This document shows, in pieces, positions 57,546 through 64,000 of a stretch of 64,000 nucleotides of DNA (position 1 is the stretch's first letter; the number at the start of each line of letters is the position of its first letter). Source of the stretch: Isoalcanivorax indicus. GTDB taxonomy: Bacteria > Pseudomonadota > Gammaproteobacteria > Pseudomonadales > Alcanivoracaceae. The translations under genes and the position numbers were made by a program. Location of the stretch: positions 1,116,001 through 1,180,000 of the forward strand of contig NZ_QGMP01000001.1 in NCBI RefSeq assembly GCF_003259185.1. The letters run 5' to 3'. The notes below the pieces were generated by a model. That model saw only the letters and a program-made list of their open reading frames with translations, was not told the DNA's origin and made no database searches.

Positions 57546-57688
57546 ATCAGAATGTCCTCGTTATTCCTGTTATGGGGTGTCTTTCGACTACACCATGCTA
57601 GAAACAGAGGCGTCGAAAAGCATTCGGGATAATGTCTTAAAAATTCGGCATTTCTGAACAATAAAATGAACTGAAATAACAAGGATTA

Positions 57689-58681
57689 TTACTTTCTGGC
57701 CTCTTGTCGTCTTATCCGGCCAGGTGAGGTGCCTGTCCAGGTGCGAAAGGCCTTGGTGAAGCTCGCCTGGTCGCTGTAGCCAAGTCGTTCGGCAATATCG
57801 GCGATGCTCATTTTCCCGTCACTGAGATACTGGCGCGCCAGTCGCGTGCGTACTTCATTGCGCAATTCGCTGAACTGCAGGCCGGCGTCCTTGAGGTGCC
57901 GGCTGATGGTGCGATTGGTGCTGCCCAGACTTTCGGCCACCCGGTCCAGTGTGCATTCCCGCCCGGGCGCCTGTTCGATGCGCTGGCGAATCCGGGCGAC
58001 GATGCGCAGTGCCGCCTCTGATTGCGGCCGATGTTCGCAGTGTTCATGGTGGCGCGCTCCGGCACGGCGCGGCGGTCTGCTCACCAGCAGGCCGTCATGG
58101 GCTTCGCCCAGCCTGACTTCGCAACCAAACAGTTTTTCGTACAAGGGCAGCAGATGAGTGTGGCGTTGCCGCATGTGCACCTGATGGCAACGTGTCATCG
58201 ACGAGGCGACGCGGCACATGCTGCCCAGATAGGCCTGGGCAATGAAATCCCGCCAGCGCCCCAATGGCCAGATATCCTGCAGCCGTATCATGGCGTTTTC
58301 GCCCTGGCTGGCCAGGCGCAGCCCCATCAGTGGCGTGCGCGCGTTCAGGAACTGCACGGCTTTCCAGGTCAACTCGCCCCGGTTATGGGTGTTCAGCAGG
58401 GAGAATGCCTGCAAACCATGTACTGATAGATCAAGCTCCAGACCGTACCGCACGCCCAGGGCATCCTGTTGTGCCCAGCGTTCGCTGGAGGTCACCAGCC
58501 GGAAGAAATCGCGCACCGAAATGTAGGCTTCGGGATTGTCCAGAAGCGCCTCTTCGAGATGGCACTCTGCCAGCATCCGACGCCGTTCCTGAGCATTCTG
58601 GCACGCCAGTCTTGAAAGTACACGAGCGTACACAACCGGAACGAGGGGGGCGTCCGCCAGAAGGGAGGTTTCGAACTTCAT
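57689..58681 (-). CDS. AraC-family transcriptional regulator
   Basis: A 330-residue protein. The N-terminal ligand-binding half has the arabinose-binding-like (OruR/ArgR-type) pattern, with RRMLAECHLEEALLDNPEAY and GLRYGLE-like GVRYGLELDLSVHGLQAFSL. The C-terminal AraC DNA-binding domain contains LDRVAESLGSTNRTISRHLK and MSIADIAERLGYSDQASFTK, then AFRTWTGTSPGRIRR. Proteins of this group control lipase, fatty acid or amino acid genes. It is next to lipase 2 on the same strand, upstream of it, and divergent from the biosynthetic operon at 58937, so either could be its target. Confidence 0.9.
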   Translation of the reverse strand: MKFETSLLADAPLVPVVYARVLSRLACQNAQERRRMLAECHLEEALLDNPEAYISVRDFFRLVTSSERWAQQDALGVRYGLELDLSVHGLQAFSLLNTHNRGELTWKAVQFLNARTPLMGLRLASQGENAMIRLQDIWPLGRWRDFIAQAYLGSMCRVASSMTRCHQVHMRQRHTHLLPLYEKLFGCEVRLGEAHDGLLVSRPPRRAGARHHEHCEHRPQSEAALRIVARIRQRIEQAPGRECTLDRVAESLGSTNRTISRHLKDAGLQFSELRNEVRTRLARQYLSDGKMSIADIAERLGYSDQASFTKAFRTWTGTSPGRIRRQEARK

Positions 58682-58936
58682 CGCTGTTAACCTCTTTATT
58701 TTAGCTGTTATTGTTTTATGTGATGTTCCTCACACTCTTCCTGTGAGCAGTGGTTCAGTTATTTTTCATGTGAATATTTGTACACAAAATATGGCGCAAA
58801 TGGCAATCGGTATTAGGTATTAGGTTTGTCGGGAAATAACAACAAAGTGGCGCCGACTATCCTTCTGTGCGGAGGGTGGCTTGCATAATGTGGCACCTCC
58901 GTTGTGTTCCTGCTGCACGTTAGGAAGGTTTTTGTG
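58682..58936. promoter_or_regulatory. Divergent promoter region, AraC regulator / biosynthetic operon
   Basis: This AT-rich 255-base gap lies between the divergent AraC gene and the operon at 58937. Direct repeats GGTATTAGGTATTAGG occur at 58809, and GGAGGGTGGC near 58871 can pair with GCCACCTCC-like sequence near 58892, a possible leader stem. No gene is seen. Confidence 0.5.
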
Positions 58937-59752
58937 ATGAGTGATACGAGACGGGCGGTAATTTCGCACTATCGCCCCATAAAAAAAATAACGCCCCTGG
59001 ATATCCAGCAGATGTACGAGATATTCAGGAAATACTACGCCAATACCACCCTGGAGATATTCCTGCGCGACCTGGGCAAGAAACAGGGGCTGTTTCTGAT
59101 CCGTGATCGCGACACCCGCCGCATCGTCGGCTTTTCCACCGTCACCAACATGCCGCTGCAATACGGCAAACGAACGGTGCGCGGTGTGTTCAGTGGCGAC
59201 ACCATTATTGAAAAGGAGTACTGGGGCTGTCGGGCCCTGAACAAGCTGTTCTTCCTGTATATGCTGCGCACCCGGCTGCGCTACCCGATGACGCCGCTGT
59301 TCTGGTTGCTCATTTCCAAGGGCTACAAGACCTATCTGTTGCTGGCGAATAACTTCCCGCGCTATTACCCCCATCCGGAAGGCCGCTATGACCGGTATGC
59401 GCCGATGGTCCGGCAATACTGCGATACGCTGTTTCCCGGCACCTTCGATCCGCAGCGCCAGCTGCTGGATTTCGGCGACAGCTATCAGCACCTGGAGGGT
59501 GACGTCGCTGAAATCACCCCCGAGATGCGTCGCAAGTCAGCGAAGATCGATTTCTTCGAGCGCAGTAACCCCTCCTGGCGGCAGGGCACCGAGCTGCCCT
59601 GCATCGGTCAGGCCGGGTACCTCGATTTCGTGCTGTATGTCTGGCAGCGGCTGTTTCGCCGTGGCAGCGCCCCCGGGCCTGCCGTGACGGCGCGGCCGCA
59701 GGACCACGACACCGAGGTCAATGGCGCGGCGACACAGCAGGGCACCTCATGA
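58937..59752 (+). CDS. Hypothetical GNAT-like protein, first gene of biosynthetic operon
   Basis: A 271-residue protein from ATG 58937 (MSDTRRAVISHYRPIKKITP). YEIFRKYYANTTLEIFLRDL precedes a GNAT-like core: GLFLIRDRDTRRIVGFSTVT, then RGVFSGDTIIEKEYWGCRAL and NKLFFLYMLRTRLRY. The long C-terminal part includes YKTYLLLANNFPRYYPHPEG. It may be an N-acyltransferase, but the acyl-CoA binding loop is not clear. Its stop overlaps the GH3 start (ATGA), so it is made with the adenylating enzyme. Function inferred from context only. Confidence 0.65.
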   Translation: MSDTRRAVISHYRPIKKITPLDIQQMYEIFRKYYANTTLEIFLRDLGKKQGLFLIRDRDTRRIVGFSTVTNMPLQYGKRTVRGVFSGDTIIEKEYWGCRALNKLFFLYMLRTRLRYPMTPLFWLLISKGYKTYLLLANNFPRYYPHPEGRYDRYAPMVRQYCDTLFPGTFDPQRQLLDFGDSYQHLEGDVAEITPEMRRKSAKIDFFERSNPSWRQGTELPCIGQAGYLDFVLYVWQRLFRRGSAPGPAVTARPQDHDTEVNGAATQQGTS

Positions 59753-61410
59753 GTGTATCCCACCGCATCGGGCACGGTTTGCTGCGTGCCCTGGTGAACC
59801 CGGCGGGGCGGCGTTTCCGGGCTGGCTTGCAGGATGTCGAGGCGGTACAGCGGGCGGCGTTGTCCCGGTTGTTATCCCGGGTGGCTGGCGCCCCGCGCGA
59901 TCAGGTGCTGCCGCCGGTGGACGCCGACTGGCGCTGGGAGCAGTTTGCCGAGGCGTTGCCGGTGACGGGCTACCAGGACTGGCAACAGGTCATCGAACGG
60001 CAACGCAGTTTCGGTGAAGGCGCGCTGATCCGTTCCCCGGTGGCCCGCTACCAGCCGACCAGTGGCTCGACCTCCGGGGTCAAGTGGCTGCCCTATACCG
60101 ACCTGTTCCTGCATCAGTTGAACAGCGCCATCGGCGCCTGGCTGTATGACCTGTACCGGCAATACCCGCGCATGGCGGGCGGCTCGCATTACTGGTCGGT
60201 GTCCTGGCTGCCCAACGACATGCGGCGGCTGGCGGATGCGCATATCAACGATGACATGAAGCTGTTGTCTTCCGGGCGACGCCTGCTGGCCTCACTGACC
60301 CAGGCGGCGCCCGAGTCGATTTCACTGGCGGGCACCTCGGAAGATGCCCAGTTTGCGACGCTGGTCTATCTGGTGGCCGATTCCCAGTTGTCGGTGCTGT
60401 CCGTATGGAGCCCCAGCTTTGCACTGACCCTGTTCGACCGACTGTTTGACTGGCGCGATGAGCTGGTAGAGGTCTTGCGCCAGGGACAGTGGGGCCGCCG
60501 CGGGGATTCCTTGCGCCATCTGCCCTGTCCACGCAGCGTCCGTGCCGCGGCCATTCTGCACGAGTGGCAGGGCGTGCCCGACTCGACTCTGTTTGCCGCG
60601 CTGTGGCCGAAACTCGCGTTGATCAGTGCCTGGGACACGGCGGCCTCGGCCACCTGGGCGGAGGCGCTGAAGGCGCTGCTTCCGCATGCCGCGTTTCAGG
60701 GCAAGGGCCTGTGGGCCACCGAAGGCGTGGTGACCTTTCCCTGGCAGGGCGAGACGCCACTGGCCTATCAAAGTCATGTGTACGAATTCGAGGATCTGGA
60801 CAGCGGTCGCATCCTGCCGCCCTGGGCCCTGCGCACCGGCCAGGAGGTGCAGCCGCTGCTGAGTACCGGCACCGGCCTGCTGCGGTACCGCATGCAGGAT
60901 CGTGTGCGGGTGAGCGGTCATCTGGGCAGTGTGCCGTGCCTGACCTTTCTCGGTCGTGATGACGGCGTCGACATGGTCGGTGAAAAGCTCAGCGCCGTGT
61001 TCGTCCAGCAGGTGCTGGACGGGCTGCCCCTGGATGAAGGCCAGCGGGTGGTGACGCTGCTGGCCGCGCAGGACAGTGACGGCCAGGGCAGGGCGGGTTA
61101 CCTGTTGCTGCTCGACAGTGACCAGCCCCGGACGCCGGACAATACGGTGCGGCTGGCCGAGGCGCTGGATGCTGCCCTGGGCAAACAGTTCCACTACACC
61201 CTGGCCCGCAATCTGGGTCAGCTGGCCCCCGCCAGAGTGCTGTGCCGCATGCACATGCGCGAACGTTATCTTGGCCTGTGCCGCGACCTGGGCATGATCG
61301 AAGGCAATATCAAGATAGAGCCCCTGCGCCTCTGGCCCGGCACATTGCCGGTGGCATTGCGTGACGTGATGGCGGCAGCGCCGGGGGAGGCCGACCGATG
61401 CGCTGTGTAA
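59749..61410 (+). CDS. GH3-family acyl-adenylating enzyme
   Basis: A 553-residue protein. Motif 1 for ATP is YQPTSGSTSGVKWLPYT (residues 101-117). Motif 2 is seen in ISAWDTAASATWAEALKALL with FQGKGLWATEGVVTFPW, and motif 3 in LLSTGTGLLRYRMQDRVRVS followed by LTFLGRDDGVDMVGEKLSAV. This matches GH3 proteins of the ANL fold, which adenylate a carboxylic acid and join it to an amine or amino acid. No carrier-protein gene is near. It overlaps its neighbours by 4 and 13 bases, inside a five-gene operon that ends in an RND exporter. Confidence 0.82.
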   Translation: MSVSHRIGHGLLRALVNPAGRRFRAGLQDVEAVQRAALSRLLSRVAGAPRDQVLPPVDADWRWEQFAEALPVTGYQDWQQVIERQRSFGEGALIRSPVARYQPTSGSTSGVKWLPYTDLFLHQLNSAIGAWLYDLYRQYPRMAGGSHYWSVSWLPNDMRRLADAHINDDMKLLSSGRRLLASLTQAAPESISLAGTSEDAQFATLVYLVADSQLSVLSVWSPSFALTLFDRLFDWRDELVEVLRQGQWGRRGDSLRHLPCPRSVRAAAILHEWQGVPDSTLFAALWPKLALISAWDTAASATWAEALKALLPHAAFQGKGLWATEGVVTFPWQGETPLAYQSHVYEFEDLDSGRILPPWALRTGQEVQPLLSTGTGLLRYRMQDRVRVSGHLGSVPCLTFLGRDDGVDMVGEKLSAVFVQQVLDGLPLDEGQRVVTLLAAQDSDGQGRAGYLLLLDSDQPRTPDNTVRLAEALDAALGKQFHYTLARNLGQLAPARVLCRMHMRERYLGLCRDLGMIEGNIKIEPLRLWPGTLPVALRDVMAAAPGEADRCAV

Positions 61411-62480
61411 TTCGTCCGGCCACGGCCGAGGACGACGGCGCGATCCTGTCGCTGGTGCGGCAGACGCCGCAGCCCGGTCGTGTGTTGCTCAATTTCGAGC
61501 GTGAGCCCAGCTATTTCCACGGCAGCAGTATCAGTTGCCAGCAGGATGATGTCTGGATAGCCCGCGCGCCCGATCATGACAACCAGGTGCTGGCGGTGGT
61601 CAATATCGGCCGTCGGCAGGTGTACCTGAATGGCACGCCCACCGCAGTGCGCTACGCCCACGATCTGCGTCTGGCGCCACAGGCGCGCGGCTCGCGTCTG
61701 CTGCTGCGTCTGTTTCGCGAACTGGAAAAGGTACTGGCGCCGGGCGAGTGGATGTCCACCGTGATCCTGCGTGACAACGATATTTCTCTCGCCACCGTGG
61801 GCAGTGGCCGCGCCGGGTTGCCAACCTATTACCCGCACGGCGATATCACCACGCACCTGTTGTTTGCGCCGCCGCGCGGTCGTCAGCATGGCCCGCGTGT
61901 CAGCCGTGCCCGCGATGCCGATGTGCCGGCGTTGCGGGAATGGCTGCGGGAGCAGGCGCCCCGGCGTCAGTTTTTCCCGGTCTATCGTTTCAACGCACTG
62001 CTCGCCGGATCGCCCTATTACCGTGGCCTGTCGCTGTCGGATTTCTTTCTGGCCTGGCGCGGCCAACGCCTGGTCGGCGTGGCAGGCCTGTGGAACCAGA
62101 AGGGCTTCAAGCAGACCCGGGTGCTGTCCTATCCCGCCGGGCTGGGCTGGCTGCGCCATGCCTGGAACCTGAACAGCCGTTTGCGCGGTGGCCTGCGTCT
62201 GCCGCCCGCCGGGGGCACCCTGGATTATCTGATGTTGCACACGCTGCTGGTGGAGGATGACGACCCGGCGATTGTCGACGCCCTGCTGCGACGCATGCTC
62301 GAGTGGCGTGAGGTGCCCGCCATCAGCACCGGCTTTTTCGATTGCGACCCGGCGGGGGAGGCGGTGCAGGGATACCGCCGCCAGAGCCTGGGCAGTTGTC
62401 ACTATCTGGTCAGCTACGACGAGGACCCCCGCAGCCAGCTGGATGGCCGCCTGCCCTATGTGGAGGTCGCCCGGCTATGA
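61398..62480 (+). CDS. GNAT-like acyltransferase, two-domain size
   Basis: A 360-residue protein that starts MRCVIRPATAEDDGAILSLV, a typical GNAT opening. LAVVNIGRRQVYLNGTPTAV leads to YAHDLRLAPQARGSRLLLRL, which resembles the acetyl-CoA pyrophosphate loop (RxxGxG-like). A second similar half begins VSRARDADVPALREWLREQA and contains FFLAWRGQRLVGVAGLWNQK. So it may have two GNAT folds, one possibly inactive. It probably N-acylates a product of the GH3 enzyme. It overlaps the GH3 gene by 13 bases and the next gene by 4 (ATGA). Confidence 0.75.
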   Translation: MRCVIRPATAEDDGAILSLVRQTPQPGRVLLNFEREPSYFHGSSISCQQDDVWIARAPDHDNQVLAVVNIGRRQVYLNGTPTAVRYAHDLRLAPQARGSRLLLRLFRELEKVLAPGEWMSTVILRDNDISLATVGSGRAGLPTYYPHGDITTHLLFAPPRGRQHGPRVSRARDADVPALREWLREQAPRRQFFPVYRFNALLAGSPYYRGLSLSDFFLAWRGQRLVGVAGLWNQKGFKQTRVLSYPAGLGWLRHAWNLNSRLRGGLRLPPAGGTLDYLMLHTLLVEDDDPAIVDALLRRMLEWREVPAISTGFFDCDPAGEAVQGYRRQSLGSCHYLVSYDEDPRSQLDGRLPYVEVARL

Positions 62481-63571
62481 TCCGCTCCCCTTTGCGCCCT
62501 GATAACGCCGCTGCGCCGAAGGCGCTGGCGCCTCTGCGTATGCACCGGGATGGTACGGCCCCCTGGTTCCGGGCTCGCGATCCGCTGGGCATTTCCAGTG
62601 AAATCCGCGTCGCCTGGGTGGCCCCAGGTACCGGCAACATCCAGTGGGAACTGCTTTCGCACAAAGAGGTGGATGGTCTTGGGGCCATCGCGCGGCTGGC
62701 CCGTTGTCACGGCATCCGCATCCTGGAGCAGCCGCAGGCGGTGGCCCAGCCGATTCCCTCCTTCAGCCGTCTGGCCTGGTCGCGCTGGCGCGGCCAGACC
62801 CCGGCCACGCCCGTGCCGTTCAGCCGCTGGGCAACCCCGGCCAACGGCGGCAGCAATGAGGTGTCGGTGGGCTGGTTCAGTGTCGCCGAAACCCTGGCGC
62901 TGAAGCAGGCCGCGCGCCAGCGTGGCGTACCGCTGAGTGCCCTGTTGCTGGCGGCCCTGCATGACATGGTCATGACCCGGCTCGCGGCTCCCGGCAGCAC
63001 AGCGGGCGCCTGGCTGTTCCCGGTCAGCCTGCGCGGCAGTGTGGCGCTGACCGACCCGGAGGCCAATCACCTGAGCGGTTTTTACCTGCCGCTGCCTGCC
63101 GCCGCCGATGCGGCCACGGTGCAGCAGGCAGTGCGTGCGCGATTGCGCGCCGGGGATCACTGGTGGCTGTGGCACCAGGGTCGCTGGGCCAGCCTGTTGC
63201 CGCAGGCGTGCATCAATCTCCTGTACCGCGCTCTGCTCGGCCGCAGCAGCTACCTGGGTTCGTTCAGTTATCTGGGTGAATGGTGGCTGGATTACCGCGA
63301 CAGTGACCTGCCGGCGCGGACACTGCTGGCGTTGTGTGGCCCCGGCAGTCCCAACCATCCGGTGGCCAACGGCATTCTGATCTGCAATGGCGCCCTGACA
63401 CTGAGTCTGCGCCTGGACCCGGCGCTGGGCTGCGACGACCGCGCCCGCGAGGCCTGTCTGGGGGCCTGGCAGGACAACCTGCTGGCCCTGTTGCCGGCCT
63501 CTGCCCGGGGGCCGGGAGGTGAGCAGCGTCGCCAGTTGGCCCCGGACACGCTTCTGGAGACCCGTCTGTGA
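62477..63571 (+). CDS. Condensation-like acyltransferase (HxxxDG)
   Basis: A 364-residue protein. HKEVDG at residues 62-67 matches the HxxxDG motif of condensation-type and wax ester/CoA-dependent acyltransferases. NEVSVGWFSVAETLALKQAA, then RQRGVPLSALLLAALHDMVM and WLFPVSLRGSVALTDPEANH with LSGFYLPLP fit the second half of the two-lobed fold, but the protein is shorter than NRPS C domains (about 450). It may join an acyl group to an amine or alcohol. Coupled by ATGA to the gene before and overlapping the RND adaptor start. Confidence 0.78.
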   Translation: MIRSPLRPDNAAAPKALAPLRMHRDGTAPWFRARDPLGISSEIRVAWVAPGTGNIQWELLSHKEVDGLGAIARLARCHGIRILEQPQAVAQPIPSFSRLAWSRWRGQTPATPVPFSRWATPANGGSNEVSVGWFSVAETLALKQAARQRGVPLSALLLAALHDMVMTRLAAPGSTAGAWLFPVSLRGSVALTDPEANHLSGFYLPLPAAADAATVQQAVRARLRAGDHWWLWHQGRWASLLPQACINLLYRALLGRSSYLGSFSYLGEWWLDYRDSDLPARTLLALCGPGSPNHPVANGILICNGALTLSLRLDPALGCDDRAREACLGAWQDNLLALLPASARGPGGEQRRQLAPDTLLETRL

Positions 63572-64000
63572 CAAGACCCCTCATGCGCTGGCAGCTTGTG
63601 GCGGCTCTGACCGTGCTGGCGGCGTTGATCGTGGCGTTGTGGCTGTTGCAGCAACGCCCTGTACCCGAGGCGCGCGAGCCGGCGCGCGAGCGAACGGTTG
63701 CGGTGGATGTGATCACGGTGCAACCGGGTGTGCGGGCTGTGCCCGTGACCAGTCACGGTGTCGTGCAATCGGCCCGGCAGGTGGTGCTGGTGGCGCGCGT
63801 CAGCGGCGCTGTGGTGGAGGCCAACCCGGCCTTCCGCGATGGCGGCATGGTGACCGAAGGTGAGTTGCTGCTGAGCCAGGACCCGGAACCCTACGAACTG
63901 GCGTTGGCGCGACAGCGTCACGAGGCCAGCGCGGCACGCTTGCATCTGGCAGATACCCGGGCCCGCGCCCAGGTGGCCCGCCGGACCAATGGCGAACAGG
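63568..64000 (+). CDS. RND efflux periplasmic adaptor (partial, C-terminus off window)
   Basis: The frame begins at GTG 63568, overlapping the previous stop, or at ATG 63583. One membrane anchor is seen (WQLVAALTVLAALIVALWLL), followed by VAVDVITVQPGVRAVPVTSH and the lipoyl-like hairpin region QVVLVARVSGAVVEANPAFR with DGGMVTEGELLLSQDPEPYE, then a coiled-coil helix (LALARQRHEASAARLHLADT). This is the standard start of an RND/HlyD membrane fusion protein. The gene runs off the window. Its place suggests that an RND pump exports the product of the upstream enzymes. Confidence 0.9.
   Translation, partial: MTRPLMRWQLVAALTVLAALIVALWLLQQRPVPEAREPARERTVAVDVITVQPGVRAVPVTSHGVVQSARQVVLVARVSGAVVEANPAFRDGGMVTEGELLLSQDPEPYELALARQRHEASAARLHLADTRARAQVARRTNGEQ

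Overview
The window looks like chromosome from a marine, lipid- and hydrocarbon-degrading gammaproteobacterium, most plausibly Alcanivorax or a close relative. The evidence is a high-GC backbone (about 60-65%), a FadE-type and a short acyl-CoA dehydrogenase, an iron alcohol dehydrogenase, an AlkJ/choline-dehydrogenase-like GMC oxidoreductase, two secreted family I lipases with their Lif foldase, an AraC regulator of the lipid-metabolism type, and typical gammaproteobacterial housekeeping blocks (ffs, dnaX-ybaB-recR). The genus is inferred from gene content, not from a marker gene.

Layout. 1-3.1 kb: minus-strand lipoprotein fragment, then a membrane protein / Fe-ADH / thioesterase / MarR operon. 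3.1-10.6 kb: envelope locus with secreted proteins and lipoproteins, a FecR-like plus CHASE2 sensor pair on the minus strand, and a divergent secreted caspase (C14, His/Cys dyad intact) followed by a large lipoprotein. 11.0-17.5 kb: AT-richer array of at least eight promoterless cassettes separated by attC sites, with no integrase in view (a CALIN). One attC is split by an IS3-family element and can be rebuilt exactly. 17.5-23.9 kb: GST, small membrane protein, CvfB-like RNA-binding protein, a decayed HipBA module and three lower-GC orphan genes. 24.0-33.1 kb: anti-sigma and sigma factor genes divergent from a 2388-residue secreted protein with ankyrin, helical repeat, YD-like, beta-propeller and C-terminal CHAT protease regions. 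33.2-43.6 kb: outer-membrane barrel, fadE, cnoX/ybbN, SCP2 protein, CoA-transferase, DUF4282, DUF2804 and GMC oxidoreductase. 43.6-47.8 kb: small genes (including Hsp20) among large palindromic repeats. 47.8-53.2 kb: GAPDH, 4.5S RNA, dnaX, ybaB, recR, acyl-CoA dehydrogenase. 53.2-58.7 kb: solute-binding protein, lipase / foldase / lipase, AraC regulator. 58.9-64.0 kb (runs off the end): a tightly overlapping operon with a GH3-type adenylating enzyme, two acyltransferase-like proteins, a condensation-like protein and an RND adaptor, which looks like a small acyl-conjugate pathway with export.

Links between regions. A 10-base element (GTCCCTCTCA, three exact copies and one with a single mismatch) lies 43-63 bases ahead of the start codons of the caspase, its lipoprotein neighbour, the CHAT giant and the secreted protein at 3190. 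It suggests that the caspase and CHAT loci, 15 kb apart and separated by the cassette array, form one regulon, perhaps under the sigma factor at 24877-25782. The second striking signal is a family of three palindromes with a fixed 53-base conserved loop and 32-33 bp perfect arms; arm sequence differs between copies but pairing is kept. All functional calls come from reading the sequence; no database search was made.
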